64,000 bases of DNA from Nitrososphaerales archaeon (GCA_030038075.1 JASHPO010000014.1:1-64000); one strand, 5' to 3'; numbered from the stretch's first letter, positions 29,272-39,216 are shown. Numbers and translations are program-made. Notes: a model not told the origin generated them from the sequence alone.

Positions 29272-29312
29272 GAGTTAAACACTGGTAATTCGATTATATG
29301 TAAATTTTAACT

Positions 29313-30695
29313 CTATTTTGACATCGCCGCTACCATATCTGCAAGGACTCTCTTTGCATCACCGAAAACCATCATCGTGTTAGGCAGGTAAAACAACTCG
29401 TTATCGACTCCGGAAAAACCTGGAGCCATCGACCTCTTGATGAACACGACAGTTTTTGCCTTGTCCACGTTAAGTATTGGCATACCAAACAGCGGCGAGT
29501 CGGGCCTCGTGTGTGCTGCAGGATTCGTGACATCGTTTGCGCCAACAACTATAACGACATCTGTTTCGGGGAAAAGCGAATTTATCTTATCCATCTCCCA
29601 CAGCTGATCATATGGTACCTGCGCCTCTGCCAAAAGGACATTCATATGACCCGGCATCCTCCCGGCGACTGGATGAATGCCATACTTTACGTCGATACCT
29701 TTACTCTGCAAAATGTCCGATAGCTCCTTGACTACATGTTGCGCTTGGGCTACTGCCAGCCCGTAACCTGGAACTATCACCACACTTCGAGCGTTATCCA
29801 GTATCGTAGCCACGTCTTCGACCGTGTAACCGCTGACAGTCCGCCCGTTCTCGGTAGCTTTCTCAGAAACGATCTGTTTTGCGCCAACTCCGCCGAACAA
29901 CACATTCATGAACGAGCGATTCATCGCCTTACTCATTATGAGACCGAGAACCAGTCCCGACGAGCCATCAAGGGCTCCGGCAACGATAAGCACTCTATTG
30001 TCCAAGACAAATCCTAGAGCTGCTGCAGAGAGACCGGCATACGAATTCAATATTGCGATCACAGTTGGCATATCCGCTCCGCCTATCGCAATCACCAGTA
30101 GAAACCCGAAGAGCAACGCGAACGCGGCCATGACGGGGAGAACGAACTCTTGTGAGGGAAATAGCGCGAGATAGATTCCGAGAGCGATTGCTATTCCTAG
30201 CGAGGAAAGACTTACCATAGTCCTTCTAGGATAAATCAGAGGTTTGCCAGGAAGTATTCCCTGCAGCTTGCAGAACGCTATGCAGCTCCCGACGAAGGTA
30301 AGGTACCCGAGGATCATCTCAGCGGACAAGACAATTACGGTATACGGGTCCACATTCGGCGCTCTCTGATAGAACTCCGCCGTCCCCACAAGAGCTACTG
30401 CGAGAGATCCAAACGCATGCGACATCGCGGTTCGCTGCGGCACAGCAGTCATTGGAACTTTTAGGGCAATCGGCGAGCCAATGACGACCCCTATGACAAC
30501 ACCGACGAGTAGGAGGTCAATTCTGTGAATTTGATAAGCGATCAGCGTGGCAGAGATTGCTACGACCATGCCAGCGACGCCGAAATAGTTCCCAAGCCTA
30601 GAAGTCCGTACTTCGCTCATTTCTCTGAGCGACATTATGAAAAAACCGATTGCAACCACGTAGAGAAGCTGCGTGAAAATCGGAAAGGCGGTCAT
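29313..30695 (-). CDS. pntB: NAD(P) transhydrogenase beta subunit
   Basis: VVIVPGYGLAVAQAQHVVKEL, HPVAGRMPGHMNVLLAEAQVPYD, VGANDVTNPAA. Confidence 0.95.
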   Translation of the reverse strand: MTAFPIFTQLLYVVAIGFFIMSLREMSEVRTSRLGNYFGVAGMVVAISATLIAYQIHRIDLLLVGVVIGVVIGSPIALKVPMTAVPQRTAMSHAFGSLAVALVGTAEFYQRAPNVDPYTVIVLSAEMILGYLTFVGSCIAFCKLQGILPGKPLIYPRRTMVSLSSLGIAIALGIYLALFPSQEFVLPVMAAFALLFGFLLVIAIGGADMPTVIAILNSYAGLSAAALGFVLDNRVLIVAGALDGSSGLVLGLIMSKAMNRSFMNVLFGGVGAKQIVSEKATENGRTVSGYTVEDVATILDNARSVVIVPGYGLAVAQAQHVVKELSDILQSKGIDVKYGIHPVAGRMPGHMNVLLAEAQVPYDQLWEMDKINSLFPETDVVIVVGANDVTNPAAHTRPDSPLFGMPILNVDKAKTVVFIKRSMAPGFSGVDNELFYLPNTMMVFGDAKRVLADMVAAMSK

Positions 30696-31003
30696 TTCTT
30701 TGGTTCTTCTCTTCTTTTGAACAGTCGAAGTATACGCTCTGTAAGCAGAAATCCGGAGACGATGTTTGTGAATGCAAGCGCGATAGCAACTGTCACAAGA
30801 ATGAGAATCGTATCACTCGAAGTTGGTTCTGCGAGCACGATTAGTGCTGCCACAAACGACACCGAAGAAATCGCATTCGTCAGCGCCATGAGCGGTGTGT
30901 GGAGGAGCCTTGAAACATGGCGGACAAGCTCGATGCCGAGAAACGTAGCCATCATAAAAATGAGTATGTTAACTACGAGGTCGCTCTGCGTTGCGTCTAC
31001 CAT
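30692..31003 (-). CDS. NAD(P) transhydrogenase alpha subunit, transmembrane part
   Basis: ELVRHVSRLLHTPLMALTNAISS and FTNIVSGFLLTERIL; 4-nt overlap with pntB. Confidence 0.88.
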   Translation of the reverse strand: MVDATQSDLVVNILIFMMATFLGIELVRHVSRLLHTPLMALTNAISSVSFVAALIVLAEPTSSDTILILVTVAIALAFTNIVSGFLLTERILRLFKRREEPKK

Positions 31004-31012
31004 GAGTTTCTG

Positions 31013-32152
31013 TCACGCTTTTGCCGTTGCCAACTTTTCAAGAGCAGCCTTGGTTCTCTGATGCAAGATTTCCCCCTTACTGGTAACAAGAGGACCCCGG
31101 ATCAGATCATCCTTCAAGTCCAAGTTCAAATTACCATCTTTCAGCAGTATCGACAGAAAAGTCGTAACGTTTCTGGAATAAAGCTGGCTTGACTGCTGGG
31201 CCATGGTGGCGGGAAGGTTCAGAGGTCCGTGAATGGTGACTCCGTACTTTACCACGATTTTCCCCGGCTCTGTACATGCACAGTTACCTCCAGCCTCGGC
31301 AGCAAGGTCTACAACGACCGAGCCGAACCTCATTCCCTTGACGGCATCCTCAGAAACAAGAATCGGGGCTCGCTGGCCCGGAATCAGCGCCGTAGTGATA
31401 ACCACATCAGATTCGCGAACACGCTCCCCCAAGAATTTCTGTTGCCTCACATTGAAATCAGCTGTCTGTGCTTTGGCATACCCGCCGGAATCCTGCGCGT
31501 CCTTCGACTCGACTGGAATCTCAAAGAATTTTGCCCCCAAACTCATCACCTGCTCTTTCACAACCGGACGCACATCATATGCTTCCACAACCGCGCCAAG
31601 CCTCCGGGCGACCGCAATTGCCTGTAAGCCGGCCACCCCAGCACCGATGATGAATACCCTCGACGGAGAAATTGTCCCCGCAGCGGTCATGAGCAGGGGA
31701 AAAAGTTTCGGTAAAGAATCAGCCGCAAGCAGAACAGCTTTGTATCCAGCAACCGTCGCTTGGGAAGAAAGCGCATCCATCGACTGGGCTCTGCTAATCC
31801 TCGGTATCAAGTCCATCGCAAACGCGTTAACTTCCAGACTTCCCAGCTTCTGCACACTCTCCAAGTTGCTTAGCGGATAGAGAAACGAGATTAGAGTAGA
31901 ACCTCGCTTCAGCATGGAGGCTTCGGAGACCGTTGGAGGCTGAACTTTTAGAACAACATCAGATTTATCGTAGAGCTCTCTTGCGTTTGCGGCAATCATC
32001 GCTCCAGAGTACGCGCCATCCAAAAATCCGGAGGCAACTCCAGCGCCAGTTTCTATCACAACACTGATTCCCTTTAGCTTGAAAAGAGAATCAGGAACCA
32101 AAGAAACGCGGGTCTCTCCAGAAACCGTCTCTTTGGGAACGCCAACAAACAT
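31013..32152 (-). CDS. pntA: NAD(P) transhydrogenase alpha subunit, NAD-binding part
   Basis: VGVPKETVSGETRVSLVPDS, VFIIGAGVAGLQAIAVARRLGAVVEAYDVRP, VVVDLAAEAGGNCACTEPG. Confidence 0.93.
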   Translation of the reverse strand: MFVGVPKETVSGETRVSLVPDSLFKLKGISVVIETGAGVASGFLDGAYSGAMIAANARELYDKSDVVLKVQPPTVSEASMLKRGSTLISFLYPLSNLESVQKLGSLEVNAFAMDLIPRISRAQSMDALSSQATVAGYKAVLLAADSLPKLFPLLMTAAGTISPSRVFIIGAGVAGLQAIAVARRLGAVVEAYDVRPVVKEQVMSLGAKFFEIPVESKDAQDSGGYAKAQTADFNVRQQKFLGERVRESDVVITTALIPGQRAPILVSEDAVKGMRFGSVVVDLAAEAGGNCACTEPGKIVVKYGVTIHGPLNLPATMAQQSSQLYSRNVTTFLSILLKDGNLNLDLKDDLIRGPLVTSKGEILHQRTKAALEKLATAKA

Positions 32153-32210
32153 TACATTTCAAACGAGAAAAAAATCATCTATTTATTGCATTAGCGAAAA
32201 AACTTGCCCT

Positions 32211-32975
32211 CTACGGCAAGAGCTTCTCTCTTCTTATCAATCGACTAGCGAGCAGGAATAGCGCAAGTGACAAAGTAATGATTATTGCGGCTACAGTTAG
32301 GTCTCCAATAACAGCGAAAACTGGAGCGACGAGTGGAATTAGATAGGTGGGTAGCACCATCATCACACCTAGTCCCATTCCTAGTGGCTGGTTCGATCCA
32401 ACACGCTGTTTTTGAAGCGAGCCGAAGGCCATCATAGCCAGAGTGACAAAAGAAACTGCCGGGTATCCTATTGCCGGCGTTAGAAGCACCGTCTCAACAA
32501 GAACAAAGAGATTCGTACCAGAATCCAACCCTATTCCAATATTTGCCAGAATCTCGTAAGCAAACATTATTGATGAAAGAAGCAGCGCCGCCTTCAGGTA
32601 TCCTTTGTAAATGTCACCTTGATTCATTCCCAGCGAAAGAAAATATTCTAGAACGCCGTTGTTTTTGTCATAAACATACAACAGTATCACTGGCGTAGCG
32701 AAGGTCAGTGTCGAAAAAACCATTAGTGGCACGGAAATCAAGGGGAGGGCTGAAACTATCTGAAGCTCGTTTTGGTTCGTAATCGGTGCCGTCGGAACTT
32801 GGGCAAGACTCAGGCCAAGTAGCGCATGCCCCACATTTGCAAGGATTATGCCGATGATGGATAAAATCAGGGCAATAACCACGTAGGTCTTGCTCAGGGA
32901 AAGGCTTCTTCGCGCTATCATGAAACTCGAATGAGTCGATCCTAAATCTGGCGTCTTCTCTTCGATTATCTCCAA
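32211..32975 (-). CDS. ABC-2-like membrane permease
   Basis: Six hydrophobic segments; VYDKNNGVLEYFLSLGMNQGDIYKGYLKAALLL is ABC-2-permease-like. Confidence 0.55.
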   Translation of the reverse strand: MEIIEEKTPDLGSTHSSFMIARRSLSLSKTYVVIALILSIIGIILANVGHALLGLSLAQVPTAPITNQNELQIVSALPLISVPLMVFSTLTFATPVILLYVYDKNNGVLEYFLSLGMNQGDIYKGYLKAALLLSSIMFAYEILANIGIGLDSGTNLFVLVETVLLTPAIGYPAVSFVTLAMMAFGSLQKQRVGSNQPLGMGLGVMMVLPTYLIPLVAPVFAVIGDLTVAAIIITLSLALFLLASRLIRREKLLP

Positions 32976-33361
32976 CCACCGACCTTCGATCTAAATACGA
33001 GCCGCAGGATTACAAAGATAATCGGAAAAACGTAGAAACCGAAAAGCTGCAACAACCCCAGTAGAGAGATCAGGCCGCCATTTGTTATCTGTTCAAGAAC
33101 GCCTATGTGCGCGGGAGTCGAGGCCGACATTATCGGCGCAATTACGCCGAGGACAGTCGAAACGTTTATCGAAATTACATTTCCATTTACGACGAAATAA
33201 GACAATACGAAGAGAATGACTACGGCGACTAACGTCGTTTCAATCAGGTACATCGGCACAAGCGAATTCGCGTAAAGGAGGTAACCGCCGATCGAGAGCG
33301 AAATTGCCGAAAGCAGCAGCAAGACGCCCAGAATCGAAACTAATCTCATGCGAGACCACAT
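32966..33361 (-). CDS. Membrane protein
   Basis: Multiple TM segments; 10-nt overlap with the permease gene. Confidence 0.5.
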   Translation of the reverse strand: MWSRMRLVSILGVLLLLSAISLSIGGYLLYANSLVPMYLIETTLVAVVILFVLSYFVVNGNVISINVSTVLGVIAPIMSASTPAHIGVLEQITNGGLISLLGLLQLFGFYVFPIIFVILRLVFRSKVGGWR

Positions 33362-33385
33362 GAGAACCAGAGTCTAAGAATCTAA

Positions 33386-33955
33386 CTATATCTTCGGGAA
33401 AGAGATTTCTCTGGTTTCGACGGTCTTTTTCAAAAATTTCTTTAATGAGCCTATGGGCATGCCATAATAGCGTTCTTCTTTCCAACGTTCCATCATTGCA
33501 ATACTCCTCGTAATCATTCCCAAACACACGCTGTTTTCGTTCTTCTGTGCATGCACTAGAGCAGAAGCTGCAAGAATTACTCCCTGTTGTAGCTCCTTTT
33601 CCAGACGGTTTGTTTCCGTGCGCCAGATTACTTCCATAGTCTCGTGGCATTCCCAATAGCGTTGCGCGTTAAACAGTTCGATGATAGAATGGACAATCGC
33701 CTGTTTCCCTAGAACAGGTGATTCATCATTGAGGTCTCTCTCAGTCAGCAAAGGCCCCAGTTCGCTGACCACACTCTTCACAACTTCCTCGTTCTTTGCA
33801 AAAAGATCAAACTCGATGGCTAGCTCGCTGATCCTGAAATTCTTCAATGACACACCGAACTTTTGGGAGAGTTTCTCATATTTCGCAATAACCTCGCTAA
33901 TCTGTTCTGGTTTGTATTTTTCCTTGTTGGCTATGCGAAAAAGATACCTTGGCAA
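33386..33955 (-). CDS. DUF309 domain protein
   Basis: ELFNAQRYWECHETMEVIWR...LQQGVILAASALVHAQKNE is the DUF309 signature. Confidence 0.8.
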   Translation of the reverse strand: MPRYLFRIANKEKYKPEQISEVIAKYEKLSQKFGVSLKNFRISELAIEFDLFAKNEEVVKSVVSELGPLLTERDLNDESPVLGKQAIVHSIIELFNAQRYWECHETMEVIWRTETNRLEKELQQGVILAASALVHAQKNENSVCLGMITRSIAMMERWKEERYYGMPIGSLKKFLKKTVETREISFPKI

Positions 33956-33976
33956 AAAAGCACCACTGTACCCAGC

Positions 33977-35401
33977 TTACATCATTTCGAGAGGGACTTC
34001 CCTGTGGTAATGTTCGACTGGCATGAGCGAACCGAACGCCCGTTGGACCACTTCGCTCAGCGATGGATGTATGTGAATCGCCCTATCTATTATCTCCGAG
34101 CTCACACTTTCAGTGTACATTACATTAATGATTTCCTGGATCAAGACGGACGCTGACGGGCCAATGATGTGCGCTCCTAAAATTTTATCGTTAGAACTGT
34201 CCACCAGAACCTTGACGAAATAATCCTTCACGTTCATTGCTTCTCCCTTTGCAGTGTTCTCATATTTGTAAAAACCCACCAAAACACGATCCACCCCCAA
34301 TTTCTCTACAGCTTCCTTTTCGTGCAAACCTACTGCGGCGATTTCAGGATACGTAAAAACGGCGTGTGGGATTGCATGATAATCTACCTTCACCTTTTGC
34401 TTGAGTATAGCGTTGTAATACGCAATTTCAGATTCATAATTAGCAACGTGCCTGAAAAGATAATTCCCATCCGCGTCGCCGAACGACCAGACGTTGGGCT
34501 GAGACGTCTCCAAGTATTCGTTCACTTCTATCCAACCACTCTTCGTGGTCTTGATGCCGGCCCTCTCTGGATGCAAAATATCGGTAAGCGGTCCCCGTCC
34601 CGCAGCGACCATGATTTCTTCCACCTCAACGATTCGCTCACTGCGACTTTTTCTATCAAAGGCGACCAAGCTTTTCAGGCCGCCGGGAATCTTCATTGCG
34701 CTTTTGACCTCATGATTTGTCAAAATCGTAATGTGTTTACCCAGTTCTTTTTTAGCAAGCGCAGAAACCTCTGGTTCCTCCTCGGGCAAAAACCGTTCGT
34801 TTCTTCCGATAATGGTGACGAGCGCGCCCATGCTGGAAAGAAAATGACCGTATTCGGCAGCAATGTATCCGCCGCCGACTATTGCGACGCTCTTTGGCAA
34901 CGATTTAAGACCCAATATTGTGTCGCTGGTCAGATACCCAACGGATTCTATCCCGTCGATTGGTGGAATTATTGTCTTCGATCCAATACAGAGGAAAATC
35001 ATATCCGCGTTAATCTCTTCGTCTTCCACTTTCATAGTGTACGGCGAGACAAATTCCGCGGCCGCGTGATAGTAATCTATATTCGGCGAAGAAGACAATC
35101 CCTCGCGGATTGATTCGATGTCCTTTCCTATCAGACTTCGCATACGATCCATTATCTTCCCAAAGTTTACGTTAGTCACGGCGGCCTCAATACCCAGATC
35201 GTGAGCTTCCTCGAAAACCCGCACAATTTCAGCCGGGTAGAGAAGTATCTTTGAAGGAATGCAACCCCGGGTCAGACAAATGCCTCCCGGTTCGTCCTTG
35301 TCTATTATGGCGATCTTGATCTTTGGATTCCGACTTATCAGAGCGTCGAGAAGATTTGTCGCAGATCCGCTTCCAATTATGATTAAATCGTATTTCTTCA
35401 A
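33977..35401 (-). CDS. Pyridine nucleotide-disulfide oxidoreductase (dihydrolipoamide dehydrogenase-like)
   Basis: GGICLTRGCIPSK redox-active motif, VAIVGGGYIAAEYGHFL, VWSFGDADG, HIHPSLSEV. Confidence 0.88.
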   Translation of the reverse strand: MKKYDLIIIGSGSATNLLDALISRNPKIKIAIIDKDEPGGICLTRGCIPSKILLYPAEIVRVFEEAHDLGIEAAVTNVNFGKIMDRMRSLIGKDIESIREGLSSSPNIDYYHAAAEFVSPYTMKVEDEEINADMIFLCIGSKTIIPPIDGIESVGYLTSDTILGLKSLPKSVAIVGGGYIAAEYGHFLSSMGALVTIIGRNERFLPEEEPEVSALAKKELGKHITILTNHEVKSAMKIPGGLKSLVAFDRKSRSERIVEVEEIMVAAGRGPLTDILHPERAGIKTTKSGWIEVNEYLETSQPNVWSFGDADGNYLFRHVANYESEIAYYNAILKQKVKVDYHAIPHAVFTYPEIAAVGLHEKEAVEKLGVDRVLVGFYKYENTAKGEAMNVKDYFVKVLVDSSNDKILGAHIIGPSASVLIQEIINVMYTESVSSEIIDRAIHIHPSLSEVVQRAFGSLMPVEHYHREVPLEMM

Positions 35402-35438
35402 GGCTGCCTATTTTCTAGAGAGGCACAATTTATCATTA

Positions 35439-36083
35439 TCATAACGACCGAAGCCAATTCTTCGTTTTGACGATATCTCCCTCAACCAACACATGCGTTG
35501 CGTCTTCCCAATTTATCTTGACATTTGCGCCAGCTTTCTGCAAATACTCTTTCAGCTCCAGCGTCTTGTCTTGCGGAATCATCTTGTCATACCTTCCTCC
35601 CGAAATGAATACCTTTGTCTCGCTGAGATCTGGAACTTTACTCGGAATAAGAGGGATCATCGGGCGAAGCAGCGCCGCGCTTTTGACTACTTCTGGTCGC
35701 AACAACAAGAGACTCGCAGCAATGTTTGCTCCGTTAGAGTAGCCCGCCGCCGTCACAGAACGCAGACTGAAAGCGTATTTTTCAGAAGCCTTCTCAATGA
35801 AATCCGCTAGTTCATTAGTACGAAACACCAAGTCGTCCACATCAAAGACCCCTTCTCCCAACCGTCTGAAAAATCTCGGCATGCCGTTCTCCAGTACTTT
35901 ACCGCGCGGCGCAAGAATTACCGCCCGTTCATCAATCATTTGACCCAAGGTAAGCAAGTCATTTTCATTTCCGCCAGTTCCGTGCAGTAGCAACAATACT
36001 TTTCCTCCAACATCCCGGCCGGGAATGAAGACATGTAAGAACCCAAAATCATCACTCCTAACCTCGCTCCCCAACACCAGCAC
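35439..36083 (-). CDS. Phospholipase/carboxylesterase-type alpha/beta hydrolase
   Basis: LLLHGTGGNENDLL, AAGYSNGANIAASLLLL, VFISGGRYDKMIP, DATHVL. Confidence 0.8.
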   Translation of the reverse strand: MLVLGSEVRSDDFGFLHVFIPGRDVGGKVLLLLHGTGGNENDLLTLGQMIDERAVILAPRGKVLENGMPRFFRRLGEGVFDVDDLVFRTNELADFIEKASEKYAFSLRSVTAAGYSNGANIAASLLLLRPEVVKSAALLRPMIPLIPSKVPDLSETKVFISGGRYDKMIPQDKTLELKEYLQKAGANVKINWEDATHVLVEGDIVKTKNWLRSL

Positions 36084-36084
36084 C

Positions 36085-36510
36085 TCAGATCAAGTACCTT
36101 CCAATACTTGCAACCAGAACACCGATCCAGTACTCGAAATGGGTGACTATAACCGATATGCCGACTGTTGTAAAGACATCATAGCCCATCGCTATCACTA
36201 TTCCAATAAACCCAAAACCGCCGCCTAGAGCTATCAATGTCTTGCCAGTGAGCCTGTGCTTTAGCAAGACCAACCCTCCGCCCAAAATTGCGAGTGTTCC
36301 TCCCAGAGCGATTATCAAACTGAGCGCTAACAACGCGAAGTCAATTGAAGACTGGGCAATGCTTAGAAGGCCGCTACCAAATTTCTGTTCGGAGTAAGAT
36401 ACCACAGTCACGAGAAAACTCTTGGTTGTTACGCCGCTCGCCACAATCAGAAATCCACCAACTATGGCTATGACGCCGCCAGCTATGATCGACGCTCTCG
36501 ACTTTGCCAA
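36085..36510 (-). CDS. Membrane protein
   Basis: Four hydrophobic segments. Confidence 0.5.
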   Translation of the reverse strand: MAKSRASIIAGGVIAIVGGFLIVASGVTTKSFLVTVVSYSEQKFGSGLLSIAQSSIDFALLALSLIIALGGTLAILGGGLVLLKHRLTGKTLIALGGGFGFIGIVIAMGYDVFTTVGISVIVTHFEYWIGVLVASIGRYLI

Positions 36511-36567
36511 CTACGCTCAATAGAGAATAGTTGCCTTCTTACGAATTAGGTCTTTCGCTGGAGCGCT

Positions 36568-36990
36568 CTAAAAGCCGATAAGAGCGTCAATGGACAGGAC
36601 TCCGGAACCCACGACCAGAATCACTATAGCTAAAAGCAGATACAGAATATCGATTTCGAAGGATGGTTTGCCATGCGAGATGTATTCTGCGTGCATTTTT
36701 GATCGCTTTGCAATCGAAATTGCCACGAACTGGATTATTAAAAGCACCGCGATTATGGGGACTATCAAGCCGATTATCAGGAAGATGCCTCCGAGCAATT
36801 CTAAATATGAGACAGCTCGAGCTGAGCCAGCGGGGGCGCCAAGTGACTTTGCAAACCCTGCTGATCCAACGAATCCTTCCTTTGTAAATTTAGGACGCGA
36901 ATGAATGATCAAGTTTCCTCCAACCCACACTCGTAACACAAGTGCCAGATAGCCGGTATAGGGAACCAAAACATCATAGAGAGCGATCAT
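36568..36990 (-). CDS. DoxX family membrane protein
   Basis: LVLRVWVGGNLIIHSRPKF...SYLELLGGIFLIIGLIVP. Confidence 0.7.
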   Translation of the reverse strand: MIALYDVLVPYTGYLALVLRVWVGGNLIIHSRPKFTKEGFVGSAGFAKSLGAPAGSARAVSYLELLGGIFLIIGLIVPIIAVLLIIQFVAISIAKRSKMHAEYISHGKPSFEIDILYLLLAIVILVVGSGVLSIDALIGF

Positions 36991-37134
36991 TTTAGATCAG
37001 GCTATACACTACGAAATTCAACCATATAAATCAAGTAGTAATTTACCACTAAGTAAGTCTTACAGACTTTACTTGGTGGCACCTACGACCAATGGGGCTA
37101 GAGCAAAATTTGCCAGAGCAGTTTAGATCGATTC

Positions 37135-37650
37135 TTAGGGCGTGCAAGTTGGATTATAGTCAGAATTTACGCCGCAAAAAGTCCATGCGTAAATTACGCC
37201 GTTTGTTATCGGTAGATCATCTGCGCCGACCTGGGCCATTTGCCATGGAGCCGTCGAGTTGCTCTGCTGGTACGTCCACAAGAACCAAAATTCAGAATTA
37301 GTGTTCTGAATTCCTCCAATGCCGTTGACAAAGTGCTCCTGATACTGCGCGTCGTAGGAAGCGTTCACATTCCCATTCATTATGAGCACGGTCGCCGTAT
37401 ATAGATTCGATCCAGGCGCTAGTGACGTATCATTGTACCAAGTGGATGTGCCGTTACCGAAATCAACCAGAATGTTAGGGGTGTATTTCACACCAAGTTG
37501 ATCTAACTGCTTCACATATATCGAATTCTCTAAAGAGACCGAAGTATACTTTGTATAGTAGAGAGCGCCGACGCTCGAAACTATTATCAGAATTGCGATG
37601 AGTACCGCCATGATACCATAAAACGTCTTGCTTTGGAAAACCACGATCAT
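37135..37650 (-). CDS. Membrane-anchored DUF4430-like extracellular protein
   Basis: N-terminal TM; ILVDFGNGTSTWYNDTSLAPGSNLYTATV...FWFLWTYQ...VGADDLPITNGVIYAWTF resembles DUF4430. Confidence 0.5.
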   Translation of the reverse strand: MIVVFQSKTFYGIMAVLIAILIIVSSVGALYYTKYTSVSLENSIYVKQLDQLGVKYTPNILVDFGNGTSTWYNDTSLAPGSNLYTATVLIMNGNVNASYDAQYQEHFVNGIGGIQNTNSEFWFLWTYQQSNSTAPWQMAQVGADDLPITNGVIYAWTFCGVNSDYNPTCTP

Positions 37651-38225
37651 CTTACCTCTGATTGAACGACAACAATCTTGGATGGACTGACTCTTTTAAA
37701 GCGCGTGCAAGCAACTATAACCATAGGCGCGAGCGTAGCGCCGAGCACAAAATCGCTCAGCTCGTGCGGAATCATGAAGGGAATTCCAAAGACTTCGACT
37801 GCCAGAAGTGATGTGAACGTGTGCATCCCTTCAAGCAGACCTGTCGCAAGGTTTGTCTCGAAGTCCCAGATAAACGCGCAAATTGCCAGAATGGATCCGA
37901 AGAACAAATTGCGAGAGGAGAGAGCCGAGGGCCTTTCCGCTGCCCAAGCCCTTGAAGCGAGATATCCCGCTACCGCATACAGCAACTCTCCTATTACCAA
38001 GAAAGGAAATATCGGAAGAGAAAACCCATAAGGCGTGACCACGCTCCAGATAAATTCAGAGAGTACTGCTATCGAAGCTCCTGTTCTAAATCCAAACGCA
38101 TACGCCGATGCAAAGACGAGCGTATCCATGAGCTTAACATTGAGCACCCCGGCTAAGGCAAAGTCGCTTGCAATTATCAAAGAAGTGAATATCGCGATTG
38201 TCGAGAGCGTGCGTGTAGACCGCAT
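37647..38225 (-). CDS. ECF transporter S-component-like membrane protein
   Basis: Six-TM ~190-aa protein: IIASDFALAGVLNVKLMDTLVFASAYAFGFRTGASIAVLSEFIWS; 4-nt overlap with the DUF4430-like gene. Confidence 0.5.
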   Translation of the reverse strand: MRSTRTLSTIAIFTSLIIASDFALAGVLNVKLMDTLVFASAYAFGFRTGASIAVLSEFIWSVVTPYGFSLPIFPFLVIGELLYAVAGYLASRAWAAERPSALSSRNLFFGSILAICAFIWDFETNLATGLLEGMHTFTSLLAVEVFGIPFMIPHELSDFVLGATLAPMVIVACTRFKRVSPSKIVVVQSEVR

Positions 38226-38290
38226 GAGCGTCTGGCTAATCCAGCCATATCCTTAAAGCTTCCGTTAGCTATATTTCAGCCGAGCTTCTT

Positions 38291-38473
38291 ATGACAAAGA
38301 CTATGACTAGGACACTAGATTGCGAGATATGTGGTGCTAGCTTTAAGTGCGGAGGCCCGATATCGCTAGGTTGCTGGTGTTTGCAAGTAACTGTAACAAG
38401 GGAAAAGAGAGCGCAGCTGAAACTATTAGCCACTGACTGCGTTTGCCCTAATTGTTTGAACGAAGCCGAGTAG
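38291..38473 (+). CDS. Cysteine-rich small protein (CWC-type)
   Basis: CEICGASFKCGGPISLGCWC...CVCPNCL. Confidence 0.65.
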   Translation: MTKTMTRTLDCEICGASFKCGGPISLGCWCLQVTVTREKRAQLKLLATDCVCPNCLNEAE

Positions 38474-38474
38474 T

Positions 38475-38699
38475 CTATTCTATTACCGTGAGGGTCAGTG
38501 TGGATCTAATGTGTTTGAGCCCTCTTATCTTCATGATCGCTTTCTTAATTTCTTCGGTATCGCCGCTCACCTTCACAATCGTGTCGTAAATTCCGTAGAT
38601 CCTGTGAGCTTCGCTGACCTTGCTGGTGGCGCTGACGGATTGAATGACCTCGTCTTCATGTCCGGGATCGACGTTTAGCAGAACGTAGGCGGTTCCCAT
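38475..38699 (-). CDS. Stand-alone Lrp/AsnC ligand-binding (RAM) domain protein
   Basis: MGTAYVLLNVDPGHEDEVIQSVSATSKVSEAHRIYGIYDTIVKVSGDTEEIKKAIMKIRGLKHIRSTLTLTVIE; the longer ORF is an upstream extension overlapping mscL. Confidence 0.8.
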   Translation of the reverse strand: MGTAYVLLNVDPGHEDEVIQSVSATSKVSEAHRIYGIYDTIVKVSGDTEEIKKAIMKIRGLKHIRSTLTLTVIE

Positions 38700-38793
38700 T
38701 TGCCAGAATACCGTAAACGCGAGTTGATATAGTTGGCTCTTGATCAACGAGCCATTTTTATAGGGCGCTACTTCGGTCTCTTGTAATCCTGAA

Positions 38794-39195
38794 ATGCCCG
38801 ACAATACTGAAACTTCAACGAATGAGCAGATTCTAAGTGAACTAAAGAAAATAAGCGGATATCTGGAACCTAAACCCGCTCCTCCGCCGCCCAAGGGAAT
38901 GAAGAACGAATTCGTTGACTTCATCTCCAAATACAAGGTAATGGGGCTCGCCGTCGCCTTTATCTTGGGAGTGTACGTTGGAGCGGTCGTGCAGTCGCTC
39001 GCTAAAGATTTGATATTACCTGCGATCGGCTTGGCGTTTCCTGGACTGGGAAACCTAGCGACATATTCCTATGGACCGATTCGAGGCCAGATGTTCATGA
39101 TCGGAGATTTTCTTTCCTCGGTAATCACCTTCATCATAGTTGCCTTCGTTATATTCATAATTGTGAAGTTGACGACCAAAGTTGGCATAGAATAA
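38794..39195 (+). CDS. mscL: Large-conductance mechanosensitive channel MscL-like
   Basis: FVDFISKYKVMGLAVAFILGVYVGAVVQSLAKDLILPAIG followed by a second TM. Confidence 0.8.
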   Translation: MPDNTETSTNEQILSELKKISGYLEPKPAPPPPKGMKNEFVDFISKYKVMGLAVAFILGVYVGAVVQSLAKDLILPAIGLAFPGLGNLATYSYGPIRGQMFMIGDFLSSVITFIIVAFVIFIIVKLTTKVGIE

Positions 39196-39216
39196 ATAGG
39201 CAACCGGAATTGCTCA

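Noticed and set aside
38700-38936. N-terminal extension of the AsnC/RAM-domain ORF
   Set aside because: It overlaps the divergent mscL start and has no domain similarity; the ATG at 38699 gives a canonical RAM-domain protein.
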